A stretch of DNA of 12,730 bases, taken from Gammaproteobacteria bacterium (GTDB taxonomy: Bacteria; Pseudomonadota; Gammaproteobacteria; Pseudomonadales; Azotimanducaceae_A). The stretch lies in assembly GCA_026713405.1 (NCBI GenBank), contig JAPOON010000738.1, positions 1-12,730 on the forward strand. Direction: 5' to 3'. Below are positions 1-7,437 of this stretch, piece by piece. Position 1 is the stretch's first letter, and every line of letters starts with the position of its first letter. The notes beneath the pieces are model-generated. The model was not told where the DNA came from. It ran no database searches and worked only from the letters and a program-made list of their open reading frames with translations. Position numbers and translations under genes: made by a program.

Positions 1-7
1 AGGCCTG

Positions 8-75
8 GCAGCCCGTGGCAAAAGTCCGGCGTACCACCGGCGTTCGAATGCCGGCGGACTTTTGCCACGGGCTGC
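8..75. repeat. Long palindrome with 20-bp perfect arms
   Basis: Positions 8-27 and 56-75 are exact reverse complements over 20 bp. The 28-nt spacer holds a second, nested hairpin (CCGGC at 37-41 against GCCGG at 50-54, around TTCGAA). Together they would fold into one long cruciform or stem-loop. No T-run follows either arm, so a standard intrinsic terminator is not clearly supported. It could be the terminator of a gene to the left, a small non-autonomous repeat (REP or MITE-like), or an operator upstream of the symporter. The palindrome is seen directly; its role is not known. Confidence 0.75.
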
Positions 76-185
76 TAGCCGCGGCTCCTTTTCCGCGAAA
101 GGCCAACCGTTTGCTGAACATTGTGCCGGCCTGAGACATCGACCATCATTGGGGTACCGCCAGTCTTGCCATGGGAGGGCCCCGA

Positions 186-1490
186 GTGAGCGGAACCGGC
201 ATGTTTTCCAGAATCATCAATCTGCCCCTGCACTGGCAGATTGCAATCGCGCTGGCCCTGGCCGCCCTGACCGGCTGGCTGGCGGAAGAGTCGACGATGG
301 TGTTCGGCGCCTCCCTGCTGGCGATCTTCGGCTTTTTCGGCGATCTCTTCCTCAATGCCCTGAAGATGGTCGTGGTGCCGTTGATCCTGTCATCGATCAT
401 CGTCGGTGTAGCCAACATGGCGAGCCAGGGCGCCTTCGGCCGTGTGGGGGGCAAGACGCTGGGCTTCTACCTGGTTACGGGGCTGGTGTCGATTCTGACC
501 GGCCTGGTGCTGGTCAATGTCATCGCCCCGGGCGAGACGGAGTCGGCCCGGGCGCTGGCGTTAGCCCTGCCGGATGCATCGCAGGTGATGGACAGGGTGG
601 AAGGGCGCGGTACCGGCGACCTCGTGGAGGTGATCAAGCGGGCGGTGCCGTCAAACATCTTCGAGGCGGCGCTGGAGGTGCAACTGCTCGCGCTGATATT
701 TGTCGGAGTGGTTTTCGGTTACTTCATGTCGCGGCTCAAGGGGCCGGCAGGGGAAACACTCCAGAACTTCTGGGTGGGTGTGCACGACGTGATGATCATG
801 ATCACCATGTGGATCATGCGCTTCGCCCCCATCGGCGTGTTTGCTCTGGTGGGCAAGACGCTCCTCGTTTCCGGGTTCGCGGCGCTTGAGGCGCTGGGCC
901 TCTTTTTCCTGACGGTGCTGCTGGCGCTCCTGGTGCACTTCGCGGTGTGGCTGCCGCTGCTGTTGCGGCTGTTCGCCGGCGTCCGGCCCTATGCCTACTA
1001 CGGCAAGATCGCCCCCGCGCAGTTGACGGCGTTTTCCACGGCGTCATCGTCGGCGACGCTACCGGTGAGCATGAACTCGGCGGAACAGGCCGGTGTCTCC
1101 AAGCGGGTGACCAGTTTCGTGCTGCCGCTGGGCGCCACGGTCAACATGGACGGAACGGCGCTGTACGAATGCGTGGTGGTAGTCTTCATCGCCCAGGTTT
1201 ACGCCCTAGTGTCCGGCGTTGAGTTCGGCATCGCCGAGCAGTTCATCGTCGTGCTGCTGGCGTTGCTCACCTCCATCGGCGTAGCGGGCATCCCGGCCGC
1301 GAGCCTGGTTGCCATCGCCCTGATCCTGCCGGCCGTGGGCCTGCCCGTGGAGGCGCTCGCCATCGTGTTGGCGGTCGACCGGATTCTTGACATGTGCCGC
1401 ACCGCCGTCAACGTCACCAGCGACCTGACCATCACGGCGCTCGTGGCGCGCACGGAAGGGGAAGAACTGCCGGGGCTGGCCCGGGCCTGA
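186..1490 (+). CDS. DAACS-family sodium/proton:glutamate-aspartate (dicarboxylate) symporter
   Basis: An inner-membrane secondary carrier of the DAACS (GltP/GltPh/DctA) family, which takes up acidic amino acids or C4-dicarboxylates with Na+ or H+. At about 434 residues it is full length, with hydrophobic segments throughout. Numbered from the GTG start, the hallmarks are the serine-rich re-entrant loop TASSSATLP (about 285-293), NMDGT (320-324), and the transmembrane-8 signature [10 protein letters not shown] (about 401-410). Arg405 aligns with GltPh Arg397, which binds the substrate side-chain carboxylate, so an acidic substrate is inferred. The start is ambiguous. GGGAGGG at 173-179 is a strong Shine-Dalgarno 6 nt before GTG 186, but it lies inside the frame that opens at ATG 171, and ATG 201 is also possible. 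The gene ends 16 nt from the convergent DUF349 gene. Confidence 0.93.
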   Translation: MSGTGMFSRIINLPLHWQIAIALALAALTGWLAEESTMVFGASLLAIFGFFGDLFLNALKMVVVPLILSSIIVGVANMASQGAFGRVGGKTLGFYLVTGLVSILTGLVLVNVIAPGETESARALALALPDASQVMDRVEGRGTGDLVEVIKRAVPSNIFEAALEVQLLALIFVGVVFGYFMSRLKGPAGETLQNFWVGVHDVMIMITMWIMRFAPIGVFALVGKTLLVSGFAALEALGLFFLTVLLALLVHFAVWLPLLLRLFAGVRPYAYYGKIAPAQLTAFSTASSSATLPVSMNSAEQAGVSKRVTSFVLPLGATVNMDGTALYECVVVVFIAQVYALVSGVEFGIAEQFIVVLLALLTSIGVAGIPAASLVAIALILPAVGLPVEALAIVLAVDRILDMCRTAVNVTSDLTITALVARTEGEELPGLARA

Positions 1491-1504
1491 TCCGGCGCCC
1501 GGGC
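1479..1504. terminator. GC-rich hairpin between convergent genes (possible bidirectional terminator)
   Basis: The 8-mer GCCCGGGC occurs at 1479-1486 and again at 1497-1504. It is self-complementary, so the two copies can pair across a 10-nt loop. It straddles the symporter stop codon and fills the 16-nt gap before the convergent stop at 1507. No T-tract follows on either strand, so terminator activity is a guess from position. Confidence 0.35.
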
Positions 1505-1506
1505 GA

Positions 1507-4377
1507 TCAACGGTCGTGGGGCCGCGCCAGCTTCAGTAGGGCGCTGAAGAAGCGCTCGCGCAGCGCCCCGCTCGCGTCGCTCTTGGGGCCGAGGCGGCAC
1601 CAGGTCTCGGCGAGTTCCGGGGGTTCCTTCTCGGCGGCGCGGCGGCCCATGCTCTGGTTCAGCGCATCTACCTGCACCTCGAGCCGCAGCCGCCCGTCGG
1701 CCGGCGGCGACTCGATGCCCGCCAGCAATTCCGCTTCCAGGGTGAGGCGGTGCAGCGCCTGGACCGGTTCGTCGCCATTCGCGGTGCGTTCTGCAAAAGC
1801 GGGTGCGGGCGGTTCGATGGCGCGGCCTTCGGCTTCCGCCTGGCTGACCTCGACATCCCAGGCCTTGAGTTGCTCCAGGTCCCGGCACAGTACCTCGATC
1901 TCGCCTGCCAGTATGAGTTGGTTGTAACTCCGGGCGATATCGTCGAAGCGCCGGTGCAGGTTTTTTTCCAGCCGGTCGGGCAGCCGGATGGCGTACAACT
2001 CGGCGCGCAGGCGGGACAGCGTGGCGCGGTCCGCCGTGGCGGGGTTGGCCGCCGCTACCGCTTCCTGCATGGTTTCGCAGATGGCCTCGGCCCGGGCGAT
2101 TGCGGAATCCCTGTCGCTGGCAGCCTGCTTGCGGCCCGAATCCCGGGCCTCGAAGATCAGGTCGCACTGTTCCCGGAATTGCCGCCAGAGTTTCTGGTCG
2201 GGCCCGCGCGGCGTCATGCCCACATCGCGCCACTGGCGCTGCAGGCCCTTCGCCTCGCTGATCTTGTCAGGCATGCTGGCGTCACCGGCGGCGAGATTCT
2301 CCGCCGCTTCCACGATTGCGCGCTTGGCGGCCAGGTTGGCATCCCAGACCGTCTTGAGCTGGGTGAAAATGCGTTCCTGCAGTGCCTCGAAACGGGCGTC
2401 CAGGCCCTTGGCGTGCCGGCGGTCCACGGGATGACGCGCGCGCCACTCGTCCCGGGCGGTGCGCATGATCTGTTCCGCGGCGCGCATGTCGGCCGTTGCC
2501 CAGTCGACGTTGTCCAGGTACTCCTCGAGTTGCTCGCAGATGTGCCGGCGTTCGGCGAGGTTCCGCTTGCGCAGGTCCGCCTGCTCGTTGAAGTGCGCCC
2601 GGCAGGGTTCGAACGCCTGCTCCGCATAGCGGTTGAAACGGGCGTGCATGGAACGCGTACCGGAGCCGGAAACCGGGCCGAGCGCGTTCCACTCGGCGCG
2701 CAGCGCCTTGATGCGGTCTGCCCGGTCTTTCGCGTTGGACGGTTGTTCCTCGGCCAGGGCCTGCATGCTGTCCAGCAGTTCCCGGCGCTTGGGCGAGGTG
2801 GCGAAAGCCTGCCAGTCCTGCAGTTCCTCGACGCGGGACGCAGTGGCGAGCAGCGCCTTCCGGTGGCTGCGCACGATGCGTTCCGGCAGGGAACGGGAGA
2901 GCTTGCGCGCCTGGCCAAGGGTGGTCCGGGCGGCTTTCAGGTGCCCGTCGGTGACGCTTGCCCCGGTCTTCTCGATGGCAGCGGCCAACTCGTCCTCCAG
3001 GGCCTTCTGGTGTTCGTTCGCGCGTTCATTGAAGCGGTCGAGACCCGCTATGGTGTCTGCGACGGACTGCAGCGCCTGGGGCATGGGCGCCCAGTCCGGC
3101 CAGCGTACCGAGTTCGACTGGCGCTGCAGGTGACTGCGGGCCCGTTCCAGGTCGCGCTGCTGCTTCCACAGCGCCTGCAGCGCATCCGGGTCGTCGGGCC
3201 TGTCGTCTGCTTCGGACGGCATGTCCACGCCACGGAACTCGATGTCGTTCAGGCGCTGGTCGGCTTCGAGAAGTTCGCGGTATTTGTGACTCACCGTCTC
3301 GAATAGGGCTTTCTGGTCCTTGTCGGGTTGCGCGCGGTCGGCCTGAGCGAGCCAGTTGCCGGACAGTTCATCGTGTGTCGGCTTTAGCGCTGCAAGCGAT
3401 TCGCCCGCGGCCATGCGTTCGTCCAGGGTCTGCAGTTCAGCCGAAAGCACGTCGAAGCTTGGGGCATGGGTTCCGGCAATCTCCTCCCCGCGGCGCGCCG
3501 TATCACCGCCGGATGCTGTTTCGTCGTCCGTGGCATTGGCGTCGGCCGCAGCTGCGTCTGCAGCCGAGCCTGCAGCCAGGGATTCGGCCGTAGCTTCCGC
3601 TTCAGCCGCAGCTGACGCTGCAGCCGCAGCTGACGCTGCGGTGTCAATGGCTGCCTGCCAGTCGTCGGTGTTCGGGATTGCCAGCCCGTAGCGCTCCAGG
3701 GTCGCGGCCTGGTCGCGTACGCCTCGCGCGCATTCCGCCAGGGCGCGCGCCAATTGATGGCGGCGGCCCGGGGAGGCGCCGGTGATTTCCCGGCCGAGGG
3801 CAGCCGTGAGTTCCTCGGCGCGCGCGCATAACTCCTCGACTGCCCGGTTTGACCCTCTCAGGTGCTCCAGTTCGTCGCGGGCGATACGGTTGGCCTGCTT
3901 GTCGTGGTTGCGGGATTCGCGCTCCAGCGTGGACAGGCCGCGCTCGCCGAATGAACGCACCGCGCCCAACAGCGCCTCCCGATGCGCTGAGGGGCAGCGC
4001 AGGAACAGCGCCGCGAGTTCCTCCGGCGTCGTCACTCCGCTCGCCACGTCCAGGGCGGCTTCGGCAGAGGCGGCCGAACGCATTCGGGCGCTGCGCACCG
4101 CGGGATGGTCGGTGGTTGCGCCGAGAGTGGCGAGCCGCGTTGCGGCTGCCTCGACGATATCCGCATCGTCCAGCAACGCCTCAAGCAGGTGGCCGTCGTC
4201 AACCCACTCGAGCGCGGCCCGGCGTACCCGGAGATCGGCGTCGCCGCGCGCGCAGCCGGCGATCTCGTCGCGAAGTTTTTCTGCCTTGTCGGGCGTCAGC
4301 GCCGCGATGGCGCCGAGCCGCTTGTCAGCACGGGCTGACGCAAGCGGGTTCCTGCCCTTGAAAAGCGTGGATAGCAT
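1507..4377 (-). CDS. DUF349 domain-containing protein, 956 aa
   Basis: A large, charged, mostly helical protein with no signal peptide or membrane segment, so probably cytoplasmic. The N-terminal ~90 residues ([20 protein letters not shown] and onward) look HEAT-like. Residues about 243-282 are a low-complexity Ala-rich linker. At least three DUF349-type repeats follow: about 555-620 ([12 protein letters not shown], then [17 protein letters not shown]), 630-690 ([11 protein letters not shown], then [13 protein letters not shown]) and 705-755 ([14 protein letters not shown], then [13 protein letters not shown]). The pattern is W(N/R)xxG or WRxxxP followed by a helix with an aromatic-rich RFxxxxxxxF core. 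Long DUF349 proteins of this kind are common in gammaproteobacteria, and I know of no established biochemical role. ATG 4377 has a GAGG-like site about 10 nt upstream. The gene lies 51 nt downstream of the CDGSH gene on the same strand, so co-transcription is likely. Confidence 0.9.
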   Translation of the reverse strand: MLSTLFKGRNPLASARADKRLGAIAALTPDKAEKLRDEIAGCARGDADLRVRRAALEWVDDGHLLEALLDDADIVEAAATRLATLGATTDHPAVRSARMRSAASAEAALDVASGVTTPEELAALFLRCPSAHREALLGAVRSFGERGLSTLERESRNHDKQANRIARDELEHLRGSNRAVEELCARAEELTAALGREITGASPGRRHQLARALAECARGVRDQAATLERYGLAIPNTDDWQAAIDTAASAAAAASAAAEAEATAESLAAGSAADAAAADANATDDETASGGDTARRGEEIAGTHAPSFDVLSAELQTLDERMAAGESLAALKPTHDELSGNWLAQADRAQPDKDQKALFETVSHKYRELLEADQRLNDIEFRGVDMPSEADDRPDDPDALQALWKQQRDLERARSHLQRQSNSVRWPDWAPMPQALQSVADTIAGLDRFNERANEHQKALEDELAAAIEKTGASVTDGHLKAARTTLGQARKLSRSLPERIVRSHRKALLATASRVEELQDWQAFATSPKRRELLDSMQALAEEQPSNAKDRADRIKALRAEWNALGPVSGSGTRSMHARFNRYAEQAFEPCRAHFNEQADLRKRNLAERRHICEQLEEYLDNVDWATADMRAAEQIMRTARDEWRARHPVDRRHAKGLDARFEALQERIFTQLKTVWDANLAAKRAIVEAAENLAAGDASMPDKISEAKGLQRQWRDVGMTPRGPDQKLWRQFREQCDLIFEARDSGRKQAASDRDSAIARAEAICETMQEAVAAANPATADRATLSRLRAELYAIRLPDRLEKNLHRRFDDIARSYNQLILAGEIEVLCRDLEQLKAWDVEVSQAEAEGRAIEPPAPAFAERTANGDEPVQALHRLTLEAELLAGIESPPADGRLRLEVQVDALNQSMGRRAAEKEPPELAETWCRLGPKSDASGALRERFFSALLKLARPHDR
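3603..3638. repeat. Perfect 18-bp tandem duplication in the DUF349 Ala-rich linker
   Basis: CAGCCGCAGCTGACGCTG occurs twice head to tail (3603-3620 and 3621-3638). It encodes two 6-residue Ala/Ser units on the minus strand, within the linker at about residues 243-282. More imperfect GCAGC-rich copies follow toward 3560. Being in frame, it lengthens the linker without breaking the gene. Confidence 0.85.
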
Positions 4378-4428
4378 GGTGGTAGCGCCTCATGGTGTTT
4401 TCGGTTGTTGTTTTCCGGGTGAAGTTCG

Positions 4429-4671
4429 CTACAGACCGTTGTGCGTTCCGTCGCAGAGCGGCTTGCCGGCGCTCTGCTTGCAGCCGCAGAAATAAAGGGT
4501 TCGGTCCTTTTCCGCCTGGTAGGCCACGGGCGTGAACCCGGTGCCCTGGTGTGAACCGTCGCAGAACGGCTGGTTGCCGCTCCGGCCGCAAGCGCACCAG
4601 AAATACTTCTCGCCGCTCTTGGCTTCGATGGGATAGGGAGCCCTTTGTGCAATACGGGGTTGTTCACTCAT
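4429..4671 (-). CDS. Tandem CDGSH iron-sulfur domain protein (CISD3-like), 80 aa
   Basis: A small soluble protein expected to hold two [2Fe-2S] clusters with the 3-Cys/1-His ligation of the CDGSH (mitoNEET) family, which acts in electron or cluster transfer. Two complete motifs of the form CxC-x8-C-x3-H are present. The first, [16 protein letters not shown], has ligands Cys26, Cys28, Cys37 and His41. The second, [16 protein letters not shown], has Cys62, Cys64, Cys73 and His77. Two motifs in one chain resemble the CISD3/MiNT type rather than the single-motif dimers. The frame extends upstream to 4761, but I chose the ATG at 4671 because a GGAGG site lies 9 nt before it and the upstream residues are Arg-rich and unlike the family. 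It is probably transcribed with the DUF349 gene 51 nt downstream. The specific partner is unknown. Confidence 0.93.
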   Translation of the reverse strand: MSEQPRIAQRAPYPIEAKSGEKYFWCACGRSGNQPFCDGSHQGTGFTPVAYQAEKDRTLYFCGCKQSAGKPLCDGTHNGL

Positions 4672-4680
4672 GATCGCGAG

Positions 4681-4685
4681 CCTCC
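4681..4685 (-). promoter_or_regulatory. Shine-Dalgarno site of the CDGSH gene
   Basis: CCTCC on the plus strand reads GGAGG on the minus strand, 9 nt before the ATG at 4671. This is what fixes the short start rather than the longer open frame back to 4761. Confidence 0.7.
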
Positions 4686-4787
4686 GCAAGTCAGCATGTC
4701 GTTCGGGCCTGGCCCGGGAACGCCTCGTCCCGGCACCTGAGCGCGAAACAGGGTAGCGCAAAATTGCCTGAAGGTGGTGAGCCCGGT

Positions 4788-4803
4788 CGGGGCTTCGGCC
4801 CCG
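4788..4803. terminator. UUCG/GAA-type hairpin downstream of the crotonase gene
   Basis: CGGGGC (4788-4793), a TTCG loop and GCCCCG (4798-4803) form a perfect 6-bp stem with an extra-stable tetraloop. It lies about 30 nt past the crotonase stop (minus strand) and before the CDGSH gene. The next T-rich stretch on the minus strand is about 20 nt away, so it is not a textbook intrinsic terminator. Position and stability make it the best candidate for ending the crotonase transcript. Confidence 0.4.
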
Positions 4804-4831
4804 GTGGGTCCTTCCGGATGTTCATCGTCCC

Positions 4832-5689
4832 TCAGGAGAACTCCCGTTTTTCCCACCAGGGAAAGAACTCCGGCATATCGGAACTCACACTGCCGCGGAA
4901 GGTCGGGGCGCGTTTCTCCAGGAAGGCTTCCACCCCTTCTTTCGAGTCGGGGCCGCGTCCGAGGTGATAGACGGCCCGTGAATCCAGGTTGTGCGCTTCA
5001 ACCGGGTGATCGGCCCCCAGCATCCGCCACAGCATGTGCCGGATCATGGTTACGGACAGGGGGGAGGCGTTGTCTGCGATCTCGCGGATGATGGCGCGCG
5101 CGGCGGGCAACAGGGCGTCGCCGGGGTGCAGGCTCTGCACCAGCCGGGCGTCGAGGGCTTCCTGAGCGCCGAACACCCGGCCGCTGTAGCACCATTGCAG
5201 CGCCTGGCTGATGCCGACAACGCGTGGCAGGAACCAGGTGGAACAGGCTTCGGGCACGATGCCCCGGCGGGCGAAGACGAATCCGAACCGGGCATCGTCG
5301 GCGGCGATGCGCACGTCCATGGGCAATGTCATCGTGATACCGACTCCCACGGCGGGGCCGTTGATGGCCGCCACGATGGGCTTTCTGCATTCGTAGATGC
5401 GCAGCGTCAGCAGGCCGCCGCCGTCGGCATGCAGGCCGCCCGGGCGGTCTGTTCGGGAATCGGCATTGAAGGTGTTGCCGCCCGAGCCCAGGTCGGCGCC
5501 GGCGCAGAAGCCGCGGCCGGCTCCGGTGACGATGATGCCGCGTACGGAATCGTCGGCATCGGCCACGTCCAGGGCGTCCATCATTTCAAGCAGCATGTCG
5601 CGGTTGAAAGCGTTCAACCGGTCCGGCCGATTGAGGGTAATGGTCATGATGCCGTCCGCGATGTCGGTGATAATGGTTGTGTAATTCAT
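4832..5689 (-). CDS. Crotonase-family enoyl-CoA hydratase/isomerase, probably isomerase-type active site
   Basis: A 285-residue crotonase (ClpP/crotonase fold) acting on acyl-CoA thioesters. Family marks are the N-terminal ITLNRPDRLNAFN (17-29), the first oxyanion-hole loop GRGFCAGADL (58-67) and the second, NGPAVGVG (110-117). By alignment with rat enoyl-CoA hydratase, the two catalytic glutamates are replaced: Glu144 by Thr119 and Glu164 by Phe139. Glu147, in VPEACSTWFLP, instead falls where delta3,delta2-enoyl-CoA isomerases of the Eci1/Eci2 type carry their catalytic Glu and PaaG its Asp. An isomerase role is therefore at least as likely as the usual 'hydratase' label. The ATG at 5689 is chosen over the frame's extension to 5746 because the family sequence begins at NYTTIITDI. 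The gene is divergent from the ACAD operon across 44 bp, so shared regulation is plausible. Family assignment is certain; the exact reaction is not. Confidence 0.92.
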   Translation of the reverse strand: MNYTTIITDIADGIMTITLNRPDRLNAFNRDMLLEMMDALDVADADDSVRGIIVTGAGRGFCAGADLGSGGNTFNADSRTDRPGGLHADGGGLLTLRIYECRKPIVAAINGPAVGVGITMTLPMDVRIAADDARFGFVFARRGIVPEACSTWFLPRVVGISQALQWCYSGRVFGAQEALDARLVQSLHPGDALLPAARAIIREIADNASPLSVTMIRHMLWRMLGADHPVEAHNLDSRAVYHLGRGPDSKEGVEAFLEKRAPTFRGSVSSDMPEFFPWWEKREFS

Positions 5690-5733
5690 GGTGTAACCGC
5701 CGAAATTCTTGAGGGTGGCGCAATGGTGCCCGA

Positions 5734-6303
5734 GTGAAAGGGTCATTTCGAGACACGGACAACGCCTTTACGAGGCAGGTGCAGGCGCTGGTGGACCGGC
5801 ATTGGCCGGAGTCCGTGCGCTCAGACCCGGTATCCACGGCGGAGATCGGGGCACTGCTCGCGGGGCTGGAGGAAGCTCTGGACGAGATTCACGACGGCCG
5901 CGGCGGCGTGTTGGCGGACGACGCCGCTTTCAGGCGCAAGGCTCAATCGCTCAAGATCAGGTTGGAGGCGCTGAGGGCACTCGAACTCAGGGCGATGGCG
6001 GCGGAAGGGGCGGCGCTGCGCGAGGATGTGGCGGGCGCAGTACTGGATATTCTCTCTTCCGAGATGATCGTCGACATTCGCGCAGTCATGGTCGAGGCGC
6101 TCGGATACTACGCCCTGCCGATGCCGGACGAGCGCCCCGGCGACAACGAGGCGCCGCTCGGCGGTGCTTACGCACGTTCGGCCAGACAGGGTATGCTTGC
6201 CCGCTTGTTTGACTCGCCGGGGACTGCGGACGCGCAGAGAGACCGGTTGGCCCGGCTGCTGCTCGAGGCCAGCAACCCCGGCGAACCAGGTAAGGGACAC
6301 TGA
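5734..6303 (+). CDS. Miniature acyl-CoA dehydrogenase: PimC-like large subunit lacking its middle, 189 aa
   Basis: The C-terminal ~125 residues match the last helical domain of large ACAD subunits: DDAAFRRKAQSLKIRLEALR (62-81), LRALELRAMAA (80-90), EALGYYALP (121-129) and DNEAPLGGAYA (137-147, usually YNEEPIGPxYA). PGTADAQRDRLARLLL (162-177) stands where full enzymes have GGSNEIQRNIIAKxxLG. Residues 5-28 (FRDTDNAFTRQVQALVDRHW) resemble the extreme N-terminus of an ACAD. About 200 residues that would form the N-terminal helical and middle beta domains, including most FAD and substrate contacts, are absent, yet the frame is intact. The start is GTG 5734; the frame has no ATG after an upstream stop at 5710. 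The stop is one nt from the next ATG (TGACATG), so translation is coupled to the PimD-like gene. It may be a non-catalytic partner subunit or an in-frame deletion relic. Confidence 0.75.
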   Translation: MKGSFRDTDNAFTRQVQALVDRHWPESVRSDPVSTAEIGALLAGLEEALDEIHDGRGGVLADDAAFRRKAQSLKIRLEALRALELRAMAAEGAALREDVAGAVLDILSSEMIVDIRAVMVEALGYYALPMPDERPGDNEAPLGGAYARSARQGMLARLFDSPGTADAQRDRLARLLLEASNPGEPGKGH

Positions 6304-6304
6304 C

Positions 6305-7435
6305 ATGGATTTCTCGTTTTCAGAGGAGCAGACCCTCCTTCAGGAAAGCATCGAGCGGTTTATCCAGAACGACTATTCCTTCGCCGCGCGGCAAAGCACC
6401 GTCAAGGAAGATCTGGGCTACGATGCCGGCAAATGGCGCACCTTTGCGGAACTCGGCTGGCTGGGGGTGCCCTTTCCGGAGGAAGACGGCGGTTTCGGGG
6501 GCACCGCCATCGAAAGCATCATCATGTGCGAACAGTTCGGCAAGGGCCTGGTGGTGGAACCGTTCCTGGCCACCGTGGTGCTGGCCGGCGGCGCCATTCG
6601 CATCGGCGGCGACAAGGCGCAGCGTGCCGCCTGGCTGCCGGGAATCACCGGCGGCTCCATGCAGGCGTCGCTGGCCTATGCCGAACCCCAGGGGCGTTTC
6701 AACCTGGCAGACCTCGTGACGACCGCAGAGCGCTCCGGCGGGGGCTACGTTCTCAACGGCTACAAGGCGGTGGTGCTGAACGGGCCCGCGGCAGACGTTC
6801 TGGTGGTGTCGGTGCGCACGGACGGGGAGCAGCGGGACGAGAAAGGCGTCTCCCTGTTCATCGTGCCCGCCGATGCGCCCGGTGTGAGCCGGCGGGACTA
6901 TCCGACGGTGGATGCGTTCCGTGCCTCCGAGGTGACCTTGGAAAACGTCGAGGTCGGTGCGGAAGCGTTGCTCGGGGACGAAGGCGGTGGGCTGACGATT
7001 CTGCAGCAGGCCATCGACGAGGGCACGCTCGCGGTCGGCGCCGAGGCGGTAGGCTGCATGGAAGTGCTCTACAAGGACACGGTGGAATACTGCAAGACGC
7101 GCAAGCAGTTCGGCCAGCCCATCGGCAAGTTCCAGGTGCTGCAGCACCGCATGGTGGACATGTTCATGGAGCACGAACAGTCAAAGTCCCTCATGTACAT
7201 GGCGGCCATGCGCATGGACGAAGGCTACGGGCCGGAGGCGCAGAAAGCAGTGTCCGCCCTCAAGGTGCAGGTGGGCACCAGCGGACGTTTCGTCGGCCAG
7301 AACGCGGTGCAACTGCACGGTGGGATGGGCATGACCGACGAACTCCGCATCGGCCATTACTTCAAGCGGCTGACCATGATCGACACGCTGTTCGGCAACG
7401 TCGACCACCATCTCGAACGATTCGGGGCGCTTTAG
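6305..7435 (+). CDS. Acyl-CoA dehydrogenase, pimeloyl-CoA dehydrogenase small-subunit (PimD) type, 376 aa
   Basis: An FAD flavoprotein expected to introduce an alpha,beta double bond into an acyl-CoA and pass electrons to ETF. It is full length: N-terminal helical domain (FSFSEEQTLLQESIERF, then ELGWLGVPFPEEDGGFGG at 49-66), middle beta domain (LAYAEPQ at 123-129, GYKAVVLNG at 152-160) and C-terminal helical domain (KTRKQFGQPIGKFQVLQHR at 264-282, QLHGGMGMTDE at 336-346). The ending HYFKRLTMIDTLFGNVDHH (351-369) is typical of PimD-like small subunits. The medium-chain enzyme's catalytic Glu (in YEGT) aligns with Phe363, so the base must lie elsewhere, as in other small or beta-type ACADs; which residue serves here is unclear. 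PimD-type enzymes normally work with a PimC-type subunit, and the gene just upstream is a severely shortened one. The start is the ATG at 6305, not the open frame back to 6164. Confidence 0.93.
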   Translation: MDFSFSEEQTLLQESIERFIQNDYSFAARQSTVKEDLGYDAGKWRTFAELGWLGVPFPEEDGGFGGTAIESIIMCEQFGKGLVVEPFLATVVLAGGAIRIGGDKAQRAAWLPGITGGSMQASLAYAEPQGRFNLADLVTTAERSGGGYVLNGYKAVVLNGPAADVLVVSVRTDGEQRDEKGVSLFIVPADAPGVSRRDYPTVDAFRASEVTLENVEVGAEALLGDEGGGLTILQQAIDEGTLAVGAEAVGCMEVLYKDTVEYCKTRKQFGQPIGKFQVLQHRMVDMFMEHEQSKSLMYMAAMRMDEGYGPEAQKAVSALKVQVGTSGRFVGQNAVQLHGGMGMTDELRIGHYFKRLTMIDTLFGNVDHHLERFGAL

Positions 7436-7437
7436 CC

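Noticed and set aside
110..170. Possible sigma-70 promoter for the symporter (TTGCTG or TTGTGC)
   Set aside because: No -10 box at suitable spacing, so it is not reported as a feature.
62..889. 275-codon plus-strand frame at the left edge
   Set aside because: Its start lies in the palindrome arm, and the body is the symporter in another frame with an Arg/Gly-rich shadow translation.
1199..2233. 344-codon minus-strand frame
   Set aside because: It overlaps both the symporter (antisense) and the DUF349 gene (other frame), with no domain signal.
1750..3306. 518-codon plus-strand open frame
   Set aside because: It lies fully antisense to the DUF349 gene, whose repeats are recognisable. Long antisense frames are expected in GC-rich coding DNA, and no protein family is visible in it.
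4714..4733. 6-bp inverted repeat CCGGGA/TCCCGG upstream of the CDGSH gene
   Set aside because: Short and GC-rich, so it is expected by chance at this composition, and nothing else marks it as an operator.
6433..7437. Long upstream extension of the hydrolase frame inside the ACAD gene
   Set aside because: The translation is Arg/Gly-rich out-of-frame ACAD sequence. Hydrolase homology begins only after GTG 7438.
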